Below are positions 24,439-36,146 of a stretch of 64,000 nt of DNA, one piece after another. Below the pieces are notes generated by a model that did not search any database, was not told the DNA's origin, and saw only the letters and a list, made by a program, of their open reading frames with translations. This DNA comes from Morella rubra. Lineage: Eukaryota > Streptophyta > Magnoliopsida > Fagales > Myricaceae. Location of the stretch: NCBI GenBank assembly GCA_003952965.2, contig CM025849.1, positions 8,383,627 through 8,447,626 on the forward strand. Direction: 5' to 3'. How positions within the stretch are numbered: the stretch's first letter is position 1; each line of letters starts with the position of its first letter. Made by a program: the position numbers and the translations under genes.

Positions 24439-27400
24439 ATGGGCGAATTTCCTTTTCCTCTTCCCCATGATTTTCTGTCCAACACTGGCAATATCGGTCC
24501 GACCAAAGGATATATCTGGCTGGTGTCCGTCTTTTCTGGCATCATAATCTGCACAATTGTGAGTATGCTTGTAAAATTTAGTTCTACCAAGTTTCTATCT
24601 TGCTGTGTATGGTGTACATGAATATTTCATATTTTCATTAGTGAATGACTTTTGTGTGGCTGCATAACGTCACATGTTCGATACCCTTTAACTTATCCCA
24701 TTTCAAAGAAAATCGGGAGAAGGATGGCTCATGCCTATGCGGCTAGATACAGACAGTGGCGGAACTAGGAATCCAATAGAAGGGGGTTGAGCTCTTAAGG
24801 AAAAATGACAAATTTTTTTTTTATTAAGTAATGCAAAAAAATATATTAGAATTAAAATATAAAAAATTAAGTACTAAAAACACTAAAAATATTGAAATAC
24901 ATGTACCGTAGTCTTTGTTTATCTATTATCTAATAAAACAAAATAAACACAATTCATCAATCTAATTTCATAATCTAATCACAGTTTCACAATCTAGTCA
25001 TAATCACAATTTCAATATAATACACAATCAAATCCTAATAAAAGATTCACAAATTCATCACATTATTCATCAATAGTTATTCATCACAATATCATCAATA
25101 ATTCATCACAATATCAAATTCATCACATTATGCACAGAATTGTCATTTGCTTTTGTCTCAATATTGCTATGTTTTAGTTGTAGCTTAACACATCCGTATA
25201 TTGAATACGTTCCGCAGTGTATGGAACCTTTATGAGTTGTGAAATCTAGTGTTTTTGACGTTGTTTAGTGTTTACTTCAGATTTTGAACTGGTTGTTGCT
25301 TATAGGAATAGCTTTCCGTGACATCGATGGGGTAAATACTGAGTTAAATTTTCCAATCTCTATCTAAGGTGCTAGACAGTATCGCTCTGTTCCTGTTTGA
25401 TTATGTTCCTATGTGAGATACTTGGCACAAAAAACAGGGATCATGAATCTTCTTGAGATGAAGATTCTTTTTGTACTAACTCAAGCACAGTGAGAACTCA
25501 TTTCCTGTTAAGAGTGGAAACCAAATGTGCCAAAAAGGGAGTTGGGGGGCGGGCTGGGCTTAAGGCATATAAAAAAAAAAAAAATTGGAAGTATTTCTCA
25601 GGGTGATGGGGGGCGGCTGTCCCCTATTTTCCCTGTGTAGTTCCACCCCTGGATACAGATATAGTCATGTGGATTCTTAAATTTTCAAGGGTTTGGTCCA
25701 ATCCTTTTCACACAAGAGAAGGAAAATTTTAATTCGTGGAGCTTTTGGGGATCTGTCAATTACCTGACAAAAGGAAGAATGCAGTGCAGCATAACTAATA
25801 CGAGCATTGTGCTATATCACCAGGAATACTTATCACAAACTAAATCACATATTCAAGGAAATAAGAAAATGTGTTATATAACTTAAAAATTGGAAAATGG
25901 GTCAAAATTTTGACAAGCTGGAGTTATGTTTACAGATGCCCTCATCCTTACATTGTATTTTCTTTTCAACTGTTTGGTTTATTATATAATTGGTCCCTTC
26001 TTCTTGTTGAAGGTTTACAAATTAACAGGTTTTATTAGCCTCCAATTCTTCAAGGGATATGGCAAACTAAGCAGCGCACAAAGAGTTGAATGGAATAACC
26101 GGTGAAACTACTCTGCATATTAATTCCTGTTTTTGTGTACAAAACTTTTGTCCAAAAAGATTTTTGGTTTCTTTAGCGGCATAAAGTTTCAGCTTTTGTC
26201 ATGCAGGGGATTCTCGACATTCCATGCTCTTCTAGTAGCATCTGCTTCTCTCTACTTCCTACTTCTCTCAGATGAGTTTGATGAGAATTCTCATGGCGAC
26301 CCAATTGTTTTTAGTACATCCACTTTATCAGATATATTATTTGGGGTAAGTGGATGCTGAAAGAAGCATTATTTGGTCTTCTTGGCATGGTTTCCCGTAA
26401 GTAATTAAACTAAGTCGTGTCCAGCTGAAACAATGTGGGTATCGCATCGAAAGGATGGTTCTTTATCTTCCTGTTAAAACTTCTTGCTAATGCTATTCTG
26501 ATGGGATGTCAAACACGTTGTATTTCAGCTGTACTTTTGTACTGTTTTATTACATTGGCCAACATAAGAGGCATTAACATATCAGAGCAAAAATTTATGA
26601 GCAGATATGATGAGAAGTTGTACAAACGAAACCCAAAAAAATCATTTTTTTTTTTAATGATAGAAATGAACTCTTAATACTATGTTGCTCAGGCTGGTGA
26701 AGATTAACCAATAGCCTAGGTTCAAAAGTTGATATCTCCAGTTTTTATAAAGAAATTATGGACTAGGACATTTTGATGAGAAGGACTTTCCTTTTGTTTT
26801 CGTGGATAACTTCAATCTGTAACATTTGATATCTTTTGGTGTACATCCTTAGGATAGATTTTCACTAATTTTAACTAGAATGAAAGGGGTAGAAGAACAA
26901 GAATATGACCAAATCGGTCCTAGAGATGTCAAAGAGGTTTTGATTCTGTACGAAATCAGGTCTACAAAATGATGAACGGTAGAGGATGATATTGTGAACA
27001 CAATGGAACTTTTGAACCTCATGGGAAGGTGAAAGGTAAAAAAGTGATATTGGTAGAACTTAGGATCATTTCATTTCTAAATTGTAGTTCTTAGGCCTCG
27101 GGCAAAAAGGACCATTTTTTGGCTTTAGGGTTTACTGGGGCTCCCTCTTGGGGATTGCATTTTGGTGAAAGCTTGAAATGTTAATTGTTAAGAGCATGTG
27201 GCTCCCATGTTTTTTCTTGGAGGTTTCAAAAATATTGAATTGGTGAGGAAATTAGGATTCTTTATTGGCTGGATATCTTTCTTATTGGCTTCATTAATGG
27301 AAAACTCAGAGCCTATTAATGTTCCTCATTATGACGAGCCCGTGTCCTCCATTTCCCAAGAATACTACAGAAGTATATTGATCTTAGGGTGTCCTCTTTC

Positions 27401-30400
27401 CAGATGGCGCCCGAACCCCCTGAGGGAGTCATCATGTTACACCAGCCCCTGCTATTATCCCCCAGAACCAGAACACCTTTCACTAGGAGGCTAAACCACC
27501 CCAGCCTAGAAAAGAGGAAGCGGTTCCCCTTTTCCAGTAGCATGGAGTTGAGTTTTTGAAGGACGAGATCTAAATCAAGGCCAACCCCTAGAAATGATGC
27601 CAATTTCCTGGAAATTCTATGGTGAGAGAGAATTATGTAATTCCTTTTGTCTTATATGGGGTGTACTTTTCACCAAAAACTCTAAATTTAATATTCAACT
27701 TGCACAGTACTCGAGTGTCTAAACTGAAATGTCTTAATTGTTTGTAATCTTGTTGAATTAGTTCTTCTAGGTTAGGCATAGATTTTCGTGGTTTGAGTAT
27801 AACCTCTCTCTGTCCTGCGGACTTTGTCATTTTCAAAGGACCTCCTTCATTGAGGCATTTAACTGCTACATATTAATAGGCATACACTATACAGACATCT
27901 ATTTGAGAAGTCCTTCCTTAAAATAGGAAAGAAGAATAATAAAAAGAGGATCAAATGTACAGAAATTAATGGCATTGTAGTTGGGCATGGTGAAAGTGTA
28001 ACTTAATTTTAATATTATTTTGGCTTTTTGTACAGATCTCCATTGGTTATTTTCTATCAGACTTGGCAATGATTCTCTGGCACTTTCCAGCTCTAGGTGG
28101 TCTGGAGTATGTGAGTAATTAAGAACATTTGGTTGATACTGTGAGATTATTTTCTAATATTTTGTGTTTGTTTTATCTCTTTTCAAGAACTGGCTTTTCA
28201 ACTTTCGAATAAGATTTCTTGGTTTCCAATTTTGATATGGCCAGTTCAGACACAGTGGAAAATGTAATGTTTGTATCAACTAAAATTAAATTTGGTCGGT
28301 TCAATACATTTGTTAAATTTGGTACTTTTTCCATTTCAGGTCAAGTTGAATTAAATCAGCTGAGACTGTTGATTACAAAAGTTCATGCATAGTGGTTTAC
28401 TAATTGCATTCGTTACATTTATTTCTATCAGCTTCTACACCATGGGCTGTCCATGTATTCAATCTTTCTCTCCCTTATAAGTGGTCAAGCTCAGGTTTAC
28501 ATACTAATGGTTCTCTTCACAGAGATGACTACTCCTTTCATAAATCTAAGATGGTAAAGTTAAACATTTAGAATTTCCTTAATTTTCAGGCGGTTGGTTC
28601 TCAACTTTGGCTTATTTGTTCAATGCATACTTTCAGGTACTTGGATGTAGCTGGTCAAAAGAACTCCAAGCTGTACACGTATAACGGCATTGCGTTGTTC
28701 CTGGGGTGGTTGGTATGGTCTAAGATAGTCGTAGTCTTGATTCTTTTCAGTTGCTTCTCTGGCAATAATATTTTCTGGTTGGCTTTAATGTTGGCAAAAC
28801 GAAATAAACTTGTAGGCAGTTGTTTCAGATTATAACTGGGGAAAAATGAACTCAACTGAAATATGGACATTTTGTACTCCTTATTTTCATTGACATGAAT
28901 TGTATACTTTATCTGTCCGCAAGGCTGCTGCAGGGGCCTACATGGTAGAGGAAGATCATTGATTTGTTGGAGGTTTTGTGTTCTTAGGCTGTTCTCATTT
29001 ATCTTTTGATTAAGATTATCAAAATGTTCTTGTCCTACGAATAGTTGTTGTGGTATAAGGATTGGGAATTGGTTTCCCATAATGCCACCATTGAGCATGC
29101 TATGATGTGGGTAAGCTTGCTTATGTAATCCAAATAGAACATTACAAGCTACTTGTTACTGTAAGGATAGTGATTTTTTTAGACTTTTGTTTTATGTAGT
29201 GCTTGTAGACTTTCTGAGAATATCACAGCTATGTAAGATTCTCCATCTTCTCAGATAAATTCTTCTACTAAGAATGTCTCTCTCCTCTCGTTCTCTCTCC
29301 CGTAGCTTTTTCCGGTTGTTAGTTTGAGTCCTGTGTCTCTTTTCCGATTCTGGTTTTCGTCCTTGGTTGAGGGTGACGATGTCTTTTGTTCGTAACTTCC
29401 GTATTGAGTTTAAAGAGTTTCAAGTATCTATCAGTGCTAGAGGGGTAGTCAAGTTTTCTGAATGGTGTTTGAAATCTATGAATATAGTCCATATGGGGAA
29501 GTTTGGAGTGCTATGGCTGGTGAATATGTCTGACAGTTTATTGAAGGCAGGTGCTACTTCCGATTTCTCTTCTAAGTTCACTGAGTCTGGACATGGTTTC
29601 TTGGCTCAAAGGTGTTTGAACAAAGGGGGTCAATACGTCGCAATTGTGGAGTATGTAGGGGGTAAAAATGTTGGGGCGGTGATGGTGCCAGAAGGTCGAT
29701 ATGCCCATGGGTGGCAGATTTTGAACTATGTCTTCCAGGAGGTGGTTTCTCATTTTGGTTCTCTTCAACGTCAAGTTGCTCCGTTGCGTAGCCCCAGCAT
29801 TCACCCACAAGTTTCCTTTTCTGATGCCGTCGTAGGAGACCAGAAGTTGGCCGGCGGTGAGAGCAGTTCAGGTGTTGCGTTTGGAAATGGCGTCAATTGC
29901 GTTGCGTTAAAGGTAAACGTTCCATGTTCAGATTTGCATGCTAATTTGGTGGCTGACGTTACGGCTCTCAATAAAGGTATTTTAATTGCATCGGCAGATT
30001 CTTTTCGAGGGGAGAAGTTGGCGGCTCCTGTGTCGAGTAGTAAAATGGTCAGCTATACGGAAGTTTGGAGTCAAGTCGTGGGCTTGCGAAGGCAGGTTGA
30101 GAGACTCAAGCAACTTGTTACCCTTTGGGGTACGGAAGACCCAATAGCTCTGATTATGAAATGCCCAGTTTGTGGGTTTCGTTTGCAGGCCCATCAGACT
30201 TTGAGTCTCTCTAAAGGTGCTATCAGGCGTTTTGCTATGGGGGACTCCTCTCTTGAAGTACCAAAGGTGCAAGGGAAGCCTTTGGGGATTGGGCCCAACT
30301 TATTAAACAACGATATGGGCTCTGGACTATCGAGTCTTGTTCAGACTCATGAGGCTAACATGATCTCGTAGGGTGCGAAGGGGTTGGCTGGTGGGTTTCA

Positions 30401-33400
30401 CGTTCTGGACAGGGAGGTGCCGCATGTGGGTGGGTCGACTCTCGGGGTTGGGTCGGTGTTGGAGACTCTGCCAGAAAGGTCGCCGGAGGTGGAAAAGTTT
30501 TTTGTTCCGTGTGAGGTGCATTGTGAGATGCCGGGGCTGGGCTCCAATGTTTCCCGTGTAATTGGAGTGGTGCCGTTGATGTTGACTGTTGCTTCGGCGA
30601 TGATGGGGGGTGTCTCTCAGAGTTTCGAACGTCAAGAGGTTGCTCCTTCTGTGATAATAGTGGGTCGGGATCCTCTGGCAGGCCAGACTCTTGTGGGTGG
30701 GTCGTTGGGTGCCTTGAGACTGCCAAGTTTGTCATGCCTTTATTGAAGCCGGAGGATCTAGGTGATAAGGAGGCTCAGTTTTCCCCATGTAAGGAACTAG
30801 TGGAGGAGTTGGGTAAGCTTTCTCTCCCCCAGGTGACCAACATTTATTCTCGGAAGAAATCGTTCGGTGGGGTTCAGTTAGGTAGGGATTTTGATGTCTC
30901 TAAAGGGGTTGGGGATTCTGATTTTGTCGAGCGTGAGGGGTGCTTCCAGAATAATACTTCTTCTGTTAATCTAGTGATTGAGGACACTGTTGGGATGGGT
31001 GGTATTAGGCAAATGATGGAAGATTGTGATAATCTTGTGCGCGCAGAGGTGGTGTGCAACCTTTTATGTGATGTTGTTTGTGTTGATGGGGTGATGGTTG
31101 ACCATGGCAGTATGGTGGAGGAGGATTTGTCTCTTCAGCGTTGTGAGTAGGGAGGGAAATTTTTAAGGGTGGGTAGTGGTAGTGGGAAATCTATATGGGA
31201 ACCTTTGCAGATACGGTATCCGGATTCTGGGAGGGGAGAACTATCTAATTGGGTGTTGCAAATGGTGTCTTCCTTTCGTCACGTGGTGGGGATTTTGTGT
31301 GAGGGGTATGAGAGTGAGTTGTTGGATTTGTTTGTGGCCTTGGGAAGGGATAAGGGTTCGGTGGGTAGTTTAACACCCAATTGTTCGGGAGGTAAGATGA
31401 TGCGGGAGTTGAAGGGCTTAAAGTCCAGTACTAATTATGATGGAGGGGATGCTTCGTCTAGGCGTAATAGAAAGGGTGGGCGGGCTCTTTTAGGTTGTTA
31501 ATGAAGTAAAAAATTCCCAGTTGGAATGTCAGGGGTCTTAATGATAGGGCTAAGTGTAGTAGGATTGGTAATTTGATTCGGGGGTGGAAACCTAATTTAG
31601 TTTGTTTCCAGGAGACTAAGATTGAGGTGATCCCGAGAGCAGTGGTGAGGGCTTTATGGGGGGGGGGGGTCCTCATGTGAAGTGGAGTAGTGTCCCGGCT
31701 GATGGTGCTTCTGGTGGTATCCTTATCTTGTGGGATTCTCGTGTCTTAGAGGCGGTGGATTTTTGTGTTGGCTGGTATTCCATTTCGGTTAGCTTCAAAA
31801 ATGTGGATGATGGGATCCAGTGGGCTTTTTCAGGGATTTACTGTCCTAATGATGATTCTCATAGGAGACTTTTATGGGATGAGTTGACGGGAGTGTTCTC
31901 GTGGTGGAGTATTTCGTGGTGTATCGGTGGTGATTTTAACGTCTGTGTTTTCCTGGTGAGAGGACGGGGATTTTTTTTTTTTTTTTGATTTTAGACCTAT
32001 AGATGATTTTACCGATTTTATTTCAGATTGTGGATTGTTGGATCTTCCGTTGTCTGGGGGCTCTTATACTTGGTCTAATGGTCGGGCAGCTCAATCTTGG
32101 TCTAGGATTGATCGGTTCCTTTTTAGTATGGATTGGGAGTTGTATCCAGAGGTTGTCCAGCGTCGCTTGCCTCGTATGTATTCTGATCACATCCCTATTA
32201 TTTTGGAGAGTGGTACTTTTGGTAGAGGGAAAACGCCGTTTCGCTTTGAGAAATGTGGTTGAAGGAGGAGGGTTTTGTGGAGCGTGTTAGAGGCTGGTGG
32301 AGTAGTTATGAGTTTTGGGGTCCCCTAGTTTTGTGCTTAATTTGAAATTGAAGGCTCTGAAGTGTGATCTTAAAGTTTGGAATTGGGAGGTTTTTGGTAT
32401 TATTCACACTCGCGAGTTGGGTTTGTTTAGCGAGTTATCTACGTTGGAAGGGATGGATGAGGAAGGGGGTCTAGATGAGGTGGGTTTGGAGAGGAAGCTA
32501 GTAATTAATCGAAAATTAGATTGTCTGATTGATTTGGAAGAAGTTAGTTGGAGACAAAAATCTCGAGCTTTGTGGCTTAAGGAGGGGGATAAATGCACCA
32601 AATTCTTTCATCGTGTTGCCAATTCGAATTGGAGATTTAATTCCATTTCTCATTTGGTGATTGAGGGTGTTGAGGTGGATGATCCTAAGGATATTTCTAA
32701 CCAAATTGTTCATTTTTATTCTTCCCTGTATACAAAACCTTATTTGTGGCGTCTCATGTTGGATGATTTGGAATTTGACACTATTTCTGAGGAGGAGGCT
32801 GAATGTCTGGAAAGGCCTTTTGAGGCGGAGGAGGTGTATGGGGTGGTTAGTGGTCTTAATGGGGACAAAGCCCTGGGCCCGGACGGTTTTTCTATGGCTT
32901 TTTATCAGTCTTGTTGGGATGTCATTAAGGAGGATGTGCTCTCTGTATTCAATGAGTTTGCTAGATGTGGCTTGTTTGTCCGGAGTATGAATTTATCTTT
33001 CATTGTTCTTATACCTAAGAAGCTGGGAGCTGTTGAGCTGAAAGATTTCCGTCCTATTAGTCTAGTGGGAGGTATTTACAAAATTTTGTCTAAGGTGTTG
33101 GCTAATCGGCTGAAACTTGTGTTATCTACGATTAGCTCCTCCTCTCAGAATGCTTTTGTGAGGGGCCGATAGATTTTGGACTTGGTGTTGATTGCGAATG
33201 AATGTCTTGATTCTCGGTTGAGGTCCAATGAACCGGGTATGTTGTGTAAATTGGACATCCAGAAAGCTTATGACCATGTGAATTGCAGTTTTTGCTCTAT
33301 ATGTTGGCGTTGTGGTTTTGGGGAAAAATGGTGTCGTTGGATACAATTTTGCATCTCTTCTGTTAAATTTTTGGTGCTTGTTAATGGATCGCCTGAGGGA

Positions 33401-36146
33401 TTTTTTTGGTAGTACTCGGGGTTTACGCTAATGAGATCCCATTTCTCCTCTTTTATTTGTTATTGTCATGGAAGCCTTCTCTCACATGATGGAAAAGTTA
33501 GTTTCTAATGGGATGATCACTGGGTTTAAGGTGGGAGGTGTTAGTGGTGAAGGTATTGGTGTTTCTCATTTATTGTTTGCTGATAACACTCTGGTTATGT
33601 GTGGGGCAAATGTGGAGCAGTTTAGAAACCTTCGGTGTTTATTATTGTGTTTTGAGGCAGTTTCGGGTTTGAAAGTCAATCTTTCCAAGTCGGAGGTGAT
33701 TCCAATTGGGAATGTTAGTAATGTGCCATAATTGGCTTCGATTATGGGGTGTAGAATTTATGCTTTACCAATTACTTATTTGGGTCTTCCTTTGGGAGCT
33801 AGATCTAAAAGTGTGCATATTTGGGATGGTATTTTGGAGAGGATGGCTAGGCGTTTGGCTGGATGGAAGAGAATGTATCTTTCTAAAGATGGTCGGTTGA
33901 CGTTGATTAAATCTACCCTCTCTAGCTTACCTACTTATTTTTTTTTATCTCTTTTTCCCATTCCTTCCTTTGTGGCTTCTAGAATTGAGAAATTACAAAG
34001 AGACTTTTTACGGGGTAGTGATTTGGGAGGTCACAAATTTCACCTTCTGAATTGGGGAAAGGTTTGCTCTCCCATTCCCTCTGGGGGGTTGGGTCTTCGG
34101 AAATTGTTGGTGTTTAACAAAGCTTTATTAGGGAAATGGCTCTGGCGCTTTGCCATGAAAGGGATAGTTTATGGAGGATTATTGTTGCAGCTAAGTTTGG
34201 CACAATGGTGGGAGATTGGTCAACTTTGCCTTCTCGAGGCTCTTATGGGGTTAGTTTGTGGAAGCATATTTGTCAAGGATGAGAATTTTTTTGCTACTTA
34301 TACTCGGCTTGTGGTGGGTAATGGGTGTAGGGTGTGGTTTTGGCATGATGTTTGGTGTGGCGATAGTCCTCTTCGTTGTTTGTTTCCCGTTGTGTTCTCT
34401 TTGGCTCGGTGTAAGGATGGGCTGGTGGTGGACTATTTGTCGACTGATGCACTTTCTTCGGTTTGGGAGATTCAGTTCTTGAGATCTGCCAATGATTGGG
34501 AATTGACAGAATTTACAGCTTTCTATTCCACTCTTTACACTATGGTATTCCGTCGCGATAGTGAGGATAGTTTGTTTTGGATGGGAGATAATGATGGTGT
34601 TTTCACTGTTAGAGAATATTACTCTTCTATTTCTGGTGGTACTTCACAGTTGTTCCCTTGGCAAGGGGTTTGGCGGACTAAGGTTTCTATGAGAGTTTTG
34701 TTCTTCGTTTGGGAGGCTACGCGTTCTCGGAATTTGACAATTGATAATCTGCGGAGGCGTGGAGTTTATGTTACGGATTGGTGCTATTTATGTAAGAGGG
34801 ATAGTGAGTCTGTCGACCATATTTTATTGCACTGCTCTATGGCAAGGTCGCTTTGGGCTTTTGTCTTTCGTATTTCCAATTTGCATTGGGTAATGCCAGC
34901 CAGGGTGTTTGATGTGTTGTTTTGTTGGGGAAGGAAGTTTAGGGATCCTTTGGCTACGACAATTTGGAATATGGTTCCATCTTGTGTTTGGTGGTGTCTT
35001 TGGAGGGAGTGAAATATTCGTTGTTTTGAGGATATGGCTTCGTCGTTAGTTCATTTGCAGGGTGTTCTTATGCACTCTCTTTTTTGTTGGGTTTCTGCTA
35101 TGTGGGGGGTTCATTTTCCTGATTTTCTTAGGTTCTTTGTTTGTATGCTTTAAGTGTTTTCAGTACAATCTTTGTACTGTTTTCACTCTTTCTTAATTCT
35201 AATATTGATCTTACTTATCAAAAAAAAAAAATGCAGTGCTTGTTTATTCGTGGCTGTGCACACTTTTTAAGATGACCAGTCTTGGAGTTTTTACTTTATT
35301 GAACCTGGTTTGATTTAGTAATATATTGGTTATTCAATTTCGAAAAGAAATTGGGCCCGTAAATGATGCCCTTCGTTTTCATTTTTTTTCTGCTGCTGAA
35401 AATAATTGTCTGTACTTTTGTTGCCTTCAGGTTGCAAGGGTTATTTTGTTCATCTTCTTTTTTGTGCACATGTTCATCCATTTTGATCAGGTTAGCGGAT
35501 TCTGGATGGTTCATACTATGAAATGAGTGGTGATGATGAAGGCTTTAATATATGATCTTCACATTCTACTTATTCCATGCTTTTTCTTGCTATTAATTTG
35601 GTAGTTGATCTGTCAAGTTAGGGCAACACGATAATTGTGAAAAAATAGGAAACAAAATGGTGGGAATAGATTTGTTAATCAATTAATATGTTGTCAATAA
35701 ATTATCCCATATGTGCAAGCATTCCTTTCTTTCAAAAGCTGGAAAATACTTGTATCACTCATAGTTGGCATGACCACAAGTAGGACTTCGATAGCTGAAC
35801 TGCAGTAATAGGACAATGTTTCGGACACTCGGGAAAAAAAAGAAAAGAAAAGAAAAGTAACGATGAGGTTTTGGATGGTTGACTTAGTTACTCGGGTTGG
35901 AAAAGTAAATTGTTGTCCTCCAGATCAACTAATGCTATTAAACATGCTTGCTTTCCTGCGTTATCAATTACAGTGTTTCAGTTGATCTGATCTTTTCTTT
36001 GGCTTCAGGTGAAGAAAATGTTTCCTTTGTGCTTCTACAGCCTGCTTGTGGTGCCTCCTGTGTTGACAATGATGAATCTGTTCTGGTTCTGGAAGATCGC
36101 CAAGGGTATGATTAAAACTCTTTCTAAAGCAAGACACAGACAATGA
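24439..36146 (+). CDS. TLC (TRAM/LAG1/CLN8) domain membrane protein, TMEM56/TLCD4-like
   Basis: A polytopic endomembrane protein of the TLC superfamily, whose members act in lipid sensing or synthesis; the role of this plant subgroup is not established. Coding exons: 24439-24558, 26013-26101, 26207-26345, 28036-28110, 28432-28553, 28637-28712, 35431-35490, 36009-36146; 819 nt, 272 aa, phases consistent, close to its Arabidopsis relatives. Hydrophobic segments run from [16 protein letters not shown] near the N-terminus through [41 protein letters not shown] and [24 protein letters not shown] carries the conserved His pair of the domain. The C-terminus is short and basic. Intron 1 carries a hAT element and intron 6 (6.7 kb) a LINE; neither touches an exon or splice site. 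Confidence 0.92.
24754..25651. mobile_element. Non-autonomous hAT element in TLC intron 1
   Basis: 898 bp. The left end is CAGTGGCGGAACTAGG; the reverse complement of the right end is CAGGGGTGGAACTACAC, the typical hAT-type terminal repeat. It is flanked by a perfect 8-bp duplication, gatacaga, at 24746-24753 and 25652-25659, the length hAT transposases produce. The interior is AT-rich with tandem tcatcacaatatca-like units near 25080-25130 and no transposase frame, so it must have moved in trans. Confidence 0.9.
29194..29206 (+). repeat. Left target-site duplication of the LINE
   Basis: atgtagtgcttgt. It matches 12 of 13 bases of the sequence directly after the LINE poly-A (35231-35243, atgcagtgcttgt). 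The single C/T difference is consistent with decay since insertion. Confidence 0.8.
29379..31150 (+). pseudogene. LINE ORF1 remnant
   Basis: The first frame (29379-30371) encodes a region of the type found in plant LINE ORF1 proteins, with [20 protein letters not shown] and [12 protein letters not shown], ending at a TAG. Coding-like sequence continues in other frames to about 30746 and 31150, so at least two frame breaks exist. ORF1 proteins bind the element RNA; no intact product is expected here. Confidence 0.75.
31501..35143 (+). pseudogene. LINE ORF2 remnant (endonuclease-reverse transcriptase)
   Basis: The ATG at 31501 is followed two codons later by TAA, then SWNVRGLND and CFQETK of the endonuclease. 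A frameshift lies in the G-run near 31660 and another in the T-run near 31975; GDFNV, SRIDRF and SDHIPI complete the endonuclease. The reverse transcriptase starts near 32570 ([10 protein letters not shown]), with [18 protein letters not shown] and [15 protein letters not shown], a stop at 33170-33172, another at about 33411, [11 protein letters not shown], and LLFADNTLV where the family has FADD. The C-terminal block has CYLC and VDHILLHC and a TGA inside WWCLWRE-x-NIRCFED (about 35010). Confidence 0.9.
35231..35243 (+). repeat. Right target-site duplication of the LINE
   Basis: atgcagtgcttgt, right partner of 29194-29206. Its first A may belong to the poly-A tail. Confidence 0.8.
35825..35857 (+). 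repeat. (AAAAG)n microsatellite
   Basis: An A-run followed by several AAAAG units in the TLC intron between its last two coding exons. A similar short run lies near 22619-22640. Confidence 0.7.

Larger units (their letters stand above)
29207..35230 (+). mobile_element. Near full-length decayed LINE (L1-type) in TLC intron 6
   Basis: About 6.0 kb, in the sense orientation of the host gene, flanked by a 13-bp target duplication and ending in poly-A (35220-35230). It has a pyrimidine-rich 5' UTR, an ORF1 (from about 29379, broken at 30371 and again near 30740) and an ORF2 with endonuclease, reverse transcriptase and a C-terminal zinc-finger block. ORF2 carries many stops and frameshifts and one altered catalytic residue, so the copy cannot move on its own. 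The same family left the fragment at 4423-4978. Confidence 0.92.

Noticed and set aside
27400..27425. tggcgcccgaac, resembling a retroviral lysine-tRNA primer binding site
   Set aside because: No LTRs, no polypurine tract and no gag/pol sequence around it; taken as chance in a TLC intron.
28655..29098. 147-codon minus-strand frame across a TLC exon and intron
   Set aside because: It is the reverse shadow of TLC exon 6 and its intron, with no domain.
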